Source of the DNA: JBOZRQ01 sp050789255
Lineage (GTDB): Bacteria; Bacillota; Sulfobacillia; Symbiobacteriales; Symbiobacteriaceae
Direction: 5' to 3'
Assembly: GCA_050789255.1 (NCBI GenBank)
Contig: JBOZRQ010000049.1
Location: 1-64,000, forward strand
DNA length: 64,000 nucleotides
Positions 7,658 to 14,065 of the stretch are shown here, one piece after another. The notes below the pieces were generated by a model that was not told the DNA's origin, searched no databases, and saw nothing but the letters and a program-made list of their open reading frames with translations. The position numbers were made by a program, and so were the translations under genes. Within the stretch, counting starts at the first letter, position 1. Every line of letters starts with the position of its first letter.

Positions 7658-9337
7658 ATGCGTAAGAAGTTTAAGCCCAACATCATGATCATCGGCCTCG
7701 CAGCGATGATCGCCATCATCACGGCGATCGCCTGGGCCCAGGGGGCAAGCACTGTCTCCCCGAACCCCAAGGATATCGTCGACCGCTGCAGCGCCTGCCA
7801 TCAGATGGAGGAACCGGTCCATGCCTGGCAGGAGAGCAGCCATAAGGACGTCGCCTGCACCGCCTGCCACGCGGCGCCCGGCCTTCAGGGCTGGGTTCAC
7901 CAGCAGGTTGCCAGCCTTCGCATGAAGCTGGTCGCCGATGAGTCGAAGGCTCCCAGTGAGATCAGCGCCACCGTGCCCAACGAGCGCTGCTTCGCCTGCC
8001 ACGCCGAAGAGATGCCCTTTGTGATGCAGGACCTCAAGCCGTTCGAGCGGGACGAGAAGGGTGAACCGGCGATCCTCGATAAGAGCAAGCTGGCCCACCT
8101 GCCCGCCCAGGCTGGACACGACCTGCACCTGACCATGGAGAACCCCCTGAAGTGCCAGGACTGCCACAAGGGCGTCAGCCACGGCCCCGGCCCGGAAAAG
8201 CGGGTCAACAAGGTCGAGGCCATGCACCAGATCTGCCTGGACTGCCACGCCCAGGAGAAGGTGACCATGCAGGTCACATCCTCCATTTCGTGCTCGGCCT
8301 GCCACCTGGAATTGAACAAGGTCGCCCCGGCAAACCACAAGGACGCCGCCTTCCGCCAGGGCCACGGCGACGCCGCCAAGACGGATATCACCAACTGCCA
8401 GCAGTGCCACCTGAACCCCGGCATTGACGGCAAGACCGCCATGGGCCCCCACGGAATGCAGACCGTACTCGCGCAGACGCAGGCTGCCGCAGCCAAGGAG
8501 CCGGCGGTGCCGAAGCTGCCCGCCGGATCGATTGTCCCGGCGGAGGGCGTGAAGGACTCCTGCTCCTCCTGCCACGGCCTGACGATGCCCCATCCGCCCC
8601 AGTGGCTGCAGAGCCACTCCAAGGGCTTCAACGAGAAGCCGGATCTGTGCGCCACCTGCCACGGTTCGGCCAAGCAGGGCTTCAACATGACCCTCTCCGG
8701 CAACCCCCGCAGCCTCCCCACCGAGGATCCGAAGTGCATGGGCTGTCATGTGCAGCCGGTGCCCCACCCCAATACGTGGATCTCGGGCGACCATCAGGCC
8801 GCCGCTCAGGCGCAGCCGCAGAGCTGCGAACTCTGCCACTCGGCCAACAACCCGGTCGATCCCAAGGCGCCGCACGCATCCTCTAAGTTCTGCCTGGACT
8901 GCCACCTTGGACGCTATTCCCACCCCGACGGCTGGGTAGCCAACCACAAGCTGGCGGTGGCCGCTGCCGGCGGCAACCAGACCGTGGCGGGCTGCACGCA
9001 GTGTCATACCCCGACCCGCAACAGTTGCACCGAGTGCCATACCAGCGGCGTCGGCGGCAAGCAAGACTGGCACCCCGACGGCTGGGTAGCCACCCACAAG
9101 CAGAAGGTCGTCGCCGCCGGCGGCAACCAGACCGTGGCGGGCTGCACGCAGTGCCACACCCAGACCCTCAACGCCTGCACCGAGTGCCATGCCAGCGGCG
9201 TCGGCAACAAGCAGCAGTGGCACCCCAACCTGTGGTGGGTCAGCCACGCCCGCTACGCCCAGCCTGGCGACGCAAGCTGCGCCAAGTGCCACAACGATGT
9301 AAAGCCCTCCTGCTCGCAGTGCCACACCAAGTGGTAG
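7658..9337 (+). CDS. 18-heme cytochrome c
   Basis: 559 residues with an N-terminal hydrophobic signal or anchor (IMIIGLAAMIAIITAIAWA) and eighteen CX2CH motifs, from CSACH at about residue 44 to CSQCH near the C-terminus. The heme packing (one per about 30 residues) marks it as an electron wire. Residues around 422-520 contain two nearly identical 50-residue units (HPDGW..GCTQCH..CTECH) and the start of a third. The start MRKKFKPN is preferred over an ATG 11 codons upstream on signal-peptide grounds. A terminator follows the gene. Likely partners are the cytochrome b and five-heme protein upstream. Confidence 0.92.
   Translation: MRKKFKPNIMIIGLAAMIAIITAIAWAQGASTVSPNPKDIVDRCSACHQMEEPVHAWQESSHKDVACTACHAAPGLQGWVHQQVASLRMKLVADESKAPSEISATVPNERCFACHAEEMPFVMQDLKPFERDEKGEPAILDKSKLAHLPAQAGHDLHLTMENPLKCQDCHKGVSHGPGPEKRVNKVEAMHQICLDCHAQEKVTMQVTSSISCSACHLELNKVAPANHKDAAFRQGHGDAAKTDITNCQQCHLNPGIDGKTAMGPHGMQTVLAQTQAAAAKEPAVPKLPAGSIVPAEGVKDSCSSCHGLTMPHPPQWLQSHSKGFNEKPDLCATCHGSAKQGFNMTLSGNPRSLPTEDPKCMGCHVQPVPHPNTWISGDHQAAAQAQPQSCELCHSANNPVDPKAPHASSKFCLDCHLGRYSHPDGWVANHKLAVAAAGGNQTVAGCTQCHTPTRNSCTECHTSGVGGKQDWHPDGWVATHKQKVVAAGGNQTVAGCTQCHTQTLNACTECHASGVGNKQQWHPNLWWVSHARYAQPGDASCAKCHNDVKPSCSQCHTKW
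8921..9220 (+). repeat. 150-bp tandem duplication inside the 18-heme gene
   Basis: Two direct 150-bp units (8921-9070 and 9071-9220) start with the same CACCCCGACGG sequence and each encode one CTQCH and one CTECH heme site. A third unit begins at 9221 (CACCCCAACC) and then diverges. The exact codon-preserving period shows growth of the heme chain by in-frame duplication. Confidence 0.9.
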
Positions 9338-9343
9338 TACCTG

Positions 9344-9372
9344 AATCGCCGCCCTTCACGGGGCGGCGATTT
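9344..9372 (+). terminator. Intrinsic terminator of the cytochrome operon
   Basis: AATCGCCGCCC pairs with GGGCGGCGATT around a short loop directly after the 18-heme gene. The T-tract is weak. Confidence 0.65.
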
Positions 9373-9432
9373 CACCATAAGACTTCCGTGCCACAGGGGA
9401 GCGCAATGGTCTAAACGCCCAGGCTTAGCGGT

Positions 9433-9497
9433 CAACCACTTTCTGGCTATATCGGGATGGTTGGGCCTTGACTATACTAACCTTAGAAAATGATAAG
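9433..9497 (+). promoter_or_regulatory. Conserved cytochrome-cluster control element, copy B
   Basis: CTATATCGGGA (9447-9457) and a 26-base block (9472-9497) have the same sequence and the same 25-base offset as in copy A at 5.6 kb. TTGACT and GATAAG, 18 bases apart, are a possible promoter. CAACCA (9433-9438) and TGGTTG (9458-9463) form an inverted repeat in the position where copy A has a different complementary pair. It precedes the nine-heme cytochrome gene. Confidence 0.65.
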
Positions 9498-9501
9498 AGC
9501 A

Positions 9502-9600
9502 GAGCGGCTTCCCGCTCACCCAGAGGCAAGTCACATCAAACAGCCCAGCGGCTTTGAGCCCGGAGGCATGCACGCGACCAGCGTGCATGCCTCCGTTTTT
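9502..9600 (+). promoter_or_regulatory. Structured leader with terminator, copy B
   Basis: Hairpin GAGCGG-CTTC-CCGCTC, then ACCCAGAGGCAAG, then AGCC-CAGC-GGCT followed by TTGAG, then a 14-bp terminator stem (9562-9594) with a T-run. The terminator stands 90 bases before the nine-heme gene, so expression must depend on read-through or antitermination, or on an unseen promoter after it. The parts and their order match copy A. Confidence 0.65.
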
Positions 9601-9692
9601 CTTTCCCCTCCTTTGGCCCACATTCGCCGCCTTTGGCCGGGACGGCGATTGGGAAAATACAATCTCAGTTTGAGGGAAGGAGGTGCCAACGA

Positions 9693-11174
9693 ATGAAGTT
9701 GAAGGCTCTCAAGATTGCGATGGTCACGGGCCTCGCACTCATGTTCACAGTAGCCGCTGGCACAATTATCAGCTCCAAGGCCCCGACTGCCGATGCCCAG
9801 CTTCCCGAGTATGTGGGCTCTGACGCCTGCATGGGCTGCCACTCCGATTTCTATGATCGGTGGGACGACAGTGGCCACAACCACATGTTTGTCCAGGTTA
9901 TGAAGCCCAGCGACCTGCCGGGCCCGGTGGATGCGGTTGCCTCCCCCGAGCTGAAGGATGAGCTGCTGAAGGCTGACTGGATCGTAGCCGGTCAACGATT
10001 CGTGGCACGGGATCCGAACACGGGCGATATGACCTACCTGAACGTCCAGTGGGATGCTGCCAAGAAGCAGTATGTATCCTACAAGGGCGGCACCAACTGG
10101 ACCCAGCAGTGCGCCGGCTGCCATACCACCGGCTGGAGCAAGGCTACGGCCACCTATGCTGACCCCGGCATTGGCTGCGAAATGTGCCACGGCCCGGGCC
10201 GGGATCACATCCTGTCGAAGGGTGATCCCAACAAGATCTACAAGTCCAGCGACGCTCTGGTTTGCGGCCAGTGCCACAACGCCGGCGCTACCGCCGACGG
10301 CACCCGCTGGCCCGAGGGCTTCCGCCCCGGCATGGAGCTCTCCGACGTAGGCTTCACCCTGAAGCCCTGGAGCGCCGACCAGCCGATCCCGACCGCCGCT
10401 GACCATCTGCGGCAGTATCAGCCCTGGCTCGCCTCCAAGCACGCCCAGGCCGTCACCGACCTGACCGCTTCCGGCCACGCCAGCGACAACTGCTACAAGT
10501 GCCACTCCGCCGCAGTCGTTTCGGCCAACCAGCACGGTGAGACGATCGACATCAAGGCCGCTCATCCCACCGACGGCGTCAGCTGCGTGACCTGCCACTC
10601 CGCTCACAGCCTCAAGCTGAAGAAGGACGAGCAGACCACCTGCACCCAGTGCCATACCGCCGAGATCAAGCCCGGCGAGACGGCCAAGCCCGGCAGCACC
10701 GTGCACCATCCCATGGCTGAGATGCTCGCTGGTTACGGCGCCATCGGCGTCGCTGAGACCAAGGGCGCCCACAGCACCGAGAAGTGCATCGACTGCCACA
10801 TGACCGAGGGCAACCACGCCTTCAAGATCCTCAAGCCGTCCGAAGTTGCGGGCACCAACCGCAAGGACACCTGCACCACCTGCCACAGCAACTCGAGCCC
10901 CGAGTCCCGTGGCGCATACCTGGATGCGATGCAGGAGAAGGTCGAATCCATGCTGGCCAGCATCGGCAGGCAGGTTGAGGCGATCGACGCCGCCCTGAAG
11001 ACCGATCCCGCCGTGCTCGGACCGACCCTCGACGCCTACAAGGCCGCCCGCACCAACTGGACCTTTGTTGATGCCGACGGCTCCAACGGCGCCCACAACT
11101 TCGAGTACGCCGTCAAGATCCTGTCGCAGGCCCAGAAGGACATCCAGAAGTCCTACAGCCTGATCCCGCACTAA
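9693..11174 (+). CDS. Nine-heme cytochrome c (cytochrome c554/NrfA-related)
   Basis: 493 residues with a signal peptide (GLALMFTVAAGTIISS..ADAQ) and nine CX2CH motifs: CMGCH, CAGCH, CEMCH, CGQCH, CYKCH, CVTCH, CTQCH, CIDCH and CTTCH. After the last heme comes a helical C-terminal domain with NGAHNFEYAVKIL. This recalls the NGxHN-containing ends of NrfA and octaheme cytochromes, so it may be a reductase (nitrite, hydroxylamine or similar) rather than a pure carrier. No CXXCK active-site heme was seen, which argues against classical NrfA. GAAGGAGG precedes the ATG. Its own leader separates it from the operon upstream. Confidence 0.88.
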   Translation: MKLKALKIAMVTGLALMFTVAAGTIISSKAPTADAQLPEYVGSDACMGCHSDFYDRWDDSGHNHMFVQVMKPSDLPGPVDAVASPELKDELLKADWIVAGQRFVARDPNTGDMTYLNVQWDAAKKQYVSYKGGTNWTQQCAGCHTTGWSKATATYADPGIGCEMCHGPGRDHILSKGDPNKIYKSSDALVCGQCHNAGATADGTRWPEGFRPGMELSDVGFTLKPWSADQPIPTAADHLRQYQPWLASKHAQAVTDLTASGHASDNCYKCHSAAVVSANQHGETIDIKAAHPTDGVSCVTCHSAHSLKLKKDEQTTCTQCHTAEIKPGETAKPGSTVHHPMAEMLAGYGAIGVAETKGAHSTEKCIDCHMTEGNHAFKILKPSEVAGTNRKDTCTTCHSNSSPESRGAYLDAMQEKVESMLASIGRQVEAIDAALKTDPAVLGPTLDAYKAARTNWTFVDADGSNGAHNFEYAVKILSQAQKDIQKSYSLIPH

Positions 11175-11186
11175 GGGTTCCCCACT

Positions 11187-11217
11187 GGCCCGCCGGCGAC
11201 GGCGGGCCATTCTTTTT
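11187..11217 (+). terminator. Intrinsic terminator after the nine-heme gene
   Basis: GGCCCGCC and GGCGGGCC form a perfect stem followed by ATTCTTTTT. Confidence 0.9.
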
Positions 11218-11228
11218 GACACCACAGA

Positions 11229-11257
11229 TTGACGGAATCCCGTGCCGGTGGTAAGAT
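11229..11257 (+). promoter_or_regulatory. Sigma-A-type promoter of the GNAT leader
   Basis: TTGACG and TAAGAT are separated by exactly 17 bases. Transcription would begin near 11264, about 230 bases before the GNAT start codon. Confidence 0.65.
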
Positions 11258-11263
11258 TGGCCT

Positions 11264-11449
11264 CGGTACGATATTCAGCGAAGGAAAGGACTGAGGCAGT
11301 GTGAAGGTCAATACCGCCACCCCGGTGCGCAGCCGTTGCATTGCCACGCTCGTCGGAGCCGCGTAAACCTTGCGCGAGCCTCCTTTTCCTCGCCATGTCA
11401 CGAGGAATGCAAACGAGCCCCGGGCAGCCAACGGCGCCCCGGGGCTTTT
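11264..11449 (+). promoter_or_regulatory. Long structured leader with terminator, unknown class
   Basis: The 5' part folds as GCCTCGGT/ACTGAGGC around a purine-rich loop. Further on TTCCTCG/CGAGGAA forms a hairpin, and AGCCCCGGG/CCCCGGGGCT with TTTT (11416-11449) is a terminator lying before the TTG start of the GNAT gene. This layout fits transcription attenuation. There is no T-box sequence and I do not recognise a named riboswitch. Confidence 0.5.
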
Positions 11450-11492
11450 CTGTGCCCTTTTTCAGCCAACCATTCGAAGGGAGCATCCTGCG

Positions 11493-12386
11493 TTGACCTT
11501 TACGATTCGTGCCGCTGAGCGCTATGAGTATCCGATCATCCGTGAGATTCTGGCGAAGGCCTTCCGTACCGAGGACGAGGCCCGCCTTTGGGATTACCTG
11601 GTCGCCAACGATCCTGCCCTGACGCCGGAGGGGGTCCGCGTGGCCGCCCTGGATGGGCGCCCCGTCGCCTGCACCGTCGTCGTGCCGCGCCAGGTCCGCA
11701 CCAGCCGGGGCTGGACCCCGGGCGCCATCATCACCCTGGTCGCCTGCCTGCCCGAACTGCAGGGCCAGGGCTACGGCGGGGCTACTGTGCGGAACGCTGT
11801 GGCCTACATGGAGCAGCAAGGGCTCGTGATCGGGGTGCTCTATGGTCACCCCGGTTATTACCCCCGCTTCGGCTTCGTACCGGTACTGCCGCACACCGAG
11901 ACCCGGGTCGCCGTGAGCGCCTGCCCGGCCAGTGGCGAAAGCCTACAGCCGGCGACTGACTATGTAAGGCTGACCCAGCTATACTCGGAGGGTCCGGGCC
12001 TCTCGCCCTGTGCGGTGGCACGCACCCCCGATGCCTGGATCTGGACACCACGGAACGAGGGCGCCGTGCTGGCGCTGCCCGACCATGCCGGTTACGCCTA
12101 CGTGTATGCCAGGGACGGCGCCCTGCGGGTGCGCGAGGCTGTCGGCGACGCCGAACGGCTGCTGGGCGCCCTGGCCGCGGAAGGCCGCCGGATGGGCCTG
12201 GAAGACCTCTGCTTCTTCCTGCCGCCCGGCGCCCCGCTCTCACAGCTGGCGGCGGCGCTTCCCGGGGCGACACAGAAGATCTCCCCGCCTGGCGCCGGCA
12301 TGGCGGTGGTCACCGGCGGGCAGAACCTGACTGAGCTGCTGGGCGAGGCGTACCCGAAGTGGTCGCTGGCCCCGTTCTGGGATTAG
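11493..12386 (+). CDS. GNAT-family N-acetyltransferase, two-part
   Basis: 297 residues from a TTG start with a GAAGGGAG site upstream; the frame runs further 5', but a terminator hairpin there rules out earlier starts. Residues 1-150 are a GNAT fold: VACLPELQGQGYGGATVRNAV is the acetyl-CoA loop, and GHPGYYPRFGF is the beta-bulge typical of YhbS-type enzymes. The C-terminal half (about 160-297) is a separate domain of unclear function. The acceptor substrate is unknown. The next gene begins 14 bases later and is probably cotranscribed. Confidence 0.8.
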   Translation: MTFTIRAAERYEYPIIREILAKAFRTEDEARLWDYLVANDPALTPEGVRVAALDGRPVACTVVVPRQVRTSRGWTPGAIITLVACLPELQGQGYGGATVRNAVAYMEQQGLVIGVLYGHPGYYPRFGFVPVLPHTETRVAVSACPASGESLQPATDYVRLTQLYSEGPGLSPCAVARTPDAWIWTPRNEGAVLALPDHAGYAYVYARDGALRVREAVGDAERLLGALAAEGRRMGLEDLCFFLPPGAPLSQLAAALPGATQKISPPGAGMAVVTGGQNLTELLGEAYPKWSLAPFWD

Positions 12387-12399
12387 GGGGCAAGCTGCC

Positions 12400-13119
12400 A
12401 TGAACGTCCTGCGCAAAGCCATGGCCGACGAGGCCGCCCGCCTCAAACCGCTGCTGGACCGCTGCTACCACGTCATTTTGCGGTACCAGGAGCAGCGCAC
12501 CCATCCTAACGAGCAACGCCTGCGTGAGGCGATGGCGCCGACCGTGGAGCAGTTGATGGTCTTCAAGCCCTACATGCCGACTTACAAGCAGGAGTACTTC
12601 GACCTGCTCGACCGGACCTGGGAAACGCTCGCCCCCGGCGACCTGATCATGCTGTTCGACCACTGCGTTAACATCATGCATCTGCGCATGGAGCGGGCCA
12701 TGTCGGCAAACGAGGCCCAGCAGCCGTGGAGCCAGGAGCTGCTCGACCTGCTGAACCAGCGCCGGGAGACGCCCGAGGTCGCCGCGCCTGCCGGCGGCGA
12801 CTACCTATGCAGCGGCCTGCCAGCGGCGCCCGGTCAGGTGGTCGGCCTGGCCAGGGTGGTCGAGAGCGAGGCGGACATGGAGGCCCTGAGGCCCGGCGAG
12901 ATCCTGGTGTGCCGCATGTCGACCCCGGACTGGCTCCCCTACCTCCACCGGATTCGCGGCATCGTCACCGACATAGGTGGCGCCGTCTGCCATGCCGCCG
13001 TGGTGGCGCGGGAGCTGGGCGTCCCGTGCGTCACCGGCTGCCGTGACGCCACCGCCGTAATCCGGACCGGTGACCGCATCGAAGTGAACGGCGACGTCGG
13101 GATTGTGACGACCGCCTAA
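12400..13119 (+). CDS. Stand-alone PEP-utilizer swivelling domain protein
   Basis: 239 residues. The N-terminal 125 are helical and unassigned. The C-terminal part contains TDIGGAVCHAAVVARELGVPCVTGC, the phosphohistidine motif of the mobile domain of PEP synthase, pyruvate phosphate dikinase and rifampin phosphotransferase, with the His in CHAA. The ATP-grasp and PEP-binding partners are missing. The protein may therefore accept phosphate from a separate kinase or act as a regulator. Cotranscription with the GNAT gene is likely. Confidence 0.78.
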   Translation: MNVLRKAMADEAARLKPLLDRCYHVILRYQEQRTHPNEQRLREAMAPTVEQLMVFKPYMPTYKQEYFDLLDRTWETLAPGDLIMLFDHCVNIMHLRMERAMSANEAQQPWSQELLDLLNQRRETPEVAAPAGGDYLCSGLPAAPGQVVGLARVVESEADMEALRPGEILVCRMSTPDWLPYLHRIRGIVTDIGGAVCHAAVVARELGVPCVTGCRDATAVIRTGDRIEVNGDVGIVTTA

Positions 13120-13156
13120 AAGGGTGCAGGGGGCGAGACTTACGTCTCGCCCCCTG
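13118..13156 (-). terminator. Strong hairpin terminator used from the minus strand
   Basis: GCAGGGGGCGAGAC and GTCTCGCCCCCTGC form a 14-bp perfect stem with a TTAC loop. On the minus strand it is followed by ACCCTTTT; on the plus strand no T-run follows. It can end the candidate small RNA and may also stop plus-strand transcription. Confidence 0.7.
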
Positions 13157-13310
13157 CGTAGGGCCAACGAGGGTCACCACTCCTCGCTGGTGGCCGGCAG
13201 CCGGGTCACCACTCCCAACTGCCTGGATTCGGTTCCGTCTCACCCATGCGATCTTCTGCACCGCTACAGTCGTTCGCGCGGGAGAGCTGAGTCGCCCAAA
13301 ATGGCGACTA
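13118..13310 (-). ncRNA. Candidate small RNA
   Basis: A minus-strand TATAAT with an upstream TG (extended -10) would start an RNA near 13310. It runs about 190 bases through AGTCGCC/GGCGACT, then two hairpins that both display GGAGTGGTGACC, and ends at the strong terminator. No open frame of note lies in it. Two hairpins with the same exposed sequence suggest a protein- or ribosome-binding RNA. The class is unknown and the call rests on promoter, structure and terminator alone. Confidence 0.45.
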
Positions 13311-13316
13311 CCTCGC

Positions 13317-13322
13317 ATTATA
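13317..13322 (-). promoter_or_regulatory. Extended -10 element of the candidate small RNA
   Basis: The minus strand reads CATGGTATAATGCG, a perfect TATAAT with TG one base upstream. No good -35 box is present at 16-18 bases. Confidence 0.5.
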
Positions 13323-13514
13323 CCATGTTTGAGCTTTACGCGTGAGAGCATTTTAGTCTAATGGGCACACCAGAACATTGCTCGAAAACCAACTCTCTAC
13401 CAATCGAGGATATCAATCAGACTGATAGAATCAATTAACAAGGTCTTTTACTCCTCATGCGGAAATCCTTCCCGTACGGAAACGTAGGATATGCCAAGAG
13501 GAGGCGTGGTGAAT

Positions 13515-13679
13515 ATGGAGCAGCATCGGAAGGACTGCGTCTGGTGTGGGTCTGAGGTGAACTCCAAGGCCGAGAGCCACCCTGAGCCCCATTTCTGCCC
13601 GGAGTGCCACACGATTTACGAGTCCGAGGGCCATCGGTCCCTGCACCCGGTGGAAATGCGCCAGCCTCACAACGATTAA
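13515..13679 (+). CDS. Small zinc-ribbon protein
   Basis: About 54 residues with two CX2C pairs, CVWCG and CPECH, which should bind one zinc ion. AGGAGG precedes several in-frame starts (GTG 13509, ATG 13515). It ends just before the promoter of the T-box unit. No family name is recognised; such peptides often bind nucleic acid or serve as metal stores. The 350 bases upstream hold the candidate small RNA and AT-rich sequence without other genes. Confidence 0.6.
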   Translation: MEQHRKDCVWCGSEVNSKAESHPEPHFCPECHTIYESEGHRSLHPVEMRQPHND

Positions 13680-13685
13680 TCACTC

Positions 13686-13714
13686 TTGACACTAGGTTCC
13701 CCGGGCATTAATAT
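13686..13714 (+). promoter_or_regulatory. Promoter of the T-box/cimA unit
   Basis: A perfect TTGACA and a TAATAT are separated by 17 bases, placing the RNA start near 13721, just before the T-box stem I. Confidence 0.8.
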
Positions 13715-13734
13715 GCAATTTAATATCAGACACC

Positions 13735-14041
13735 CAAAAAGTGATGAGAAGGGCGAGTACCCGGCTGCGCCGTCACAGAGAGCGGAATCCCTGTCACCAT
13801 ACAGGGGCTGTAAGTTCCGCACGGCAACCCCGGCGAAGATCCCCTTCGAGCTGCCGCCCGAGTCCCCCACCCATGGGGATAGGCACGGCCGGAACCTCTA
13901 CCGTTACCCGGGGGCAGGCGTGTTGGCGCCTGAAGCATGAGCGGCTGCTTTCCTGTTGGAATGCGGCAAGCTGGGTGGTACCACGGAGGCTGTAACTACG
14001 GCCCCCGTCCCAGGTTATTGGGACGGGGGCCTATTATTTTT
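13735..14041 (+). promoter_or_regulatory. T-box leader, probably isoleucine-specific
   Basis: The conserved T-box CTGGGTGGTACCACGG (13971-13986) is followed by a long terminator (14000-14041) of GGCCCCCGTCCCA paired with TGGGACGGGGGCC and a T-rich tail. Upstream are the stem I landmarks AGTA (about 13756), AGAGAGCGG in the distal part and GAAGATCCCCTTCGAG on the 3' side. The specifier triplet fits ATC (13839-13841), an Ile codon. Uncharged tRNA-Ile should favour the antiterminator and switch on cimA. Confidence 0.9.
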
Positions 14042-14065
14042 GTCATCATCGGGAGGTCGGGAAGC

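Noticed and set aside
7652..9325. Minus-strand open frame opposite the 18-heme gene
   Set aside because: Mirror of the CX2CH-rich sense strand; no ribosome site or family motif.
9531..11894. Long minus-strand open frame opposite the nine-heme cytochrome gene
   Set aside because: Antisense shadow of a GC-rich gene with clear heme motifs; crosses two terminators and a promoter, and shows no domain.
13686..13940. Short open frames in the T-box leader
   Set aside because: The sequence is explained by conserved T-box structure.
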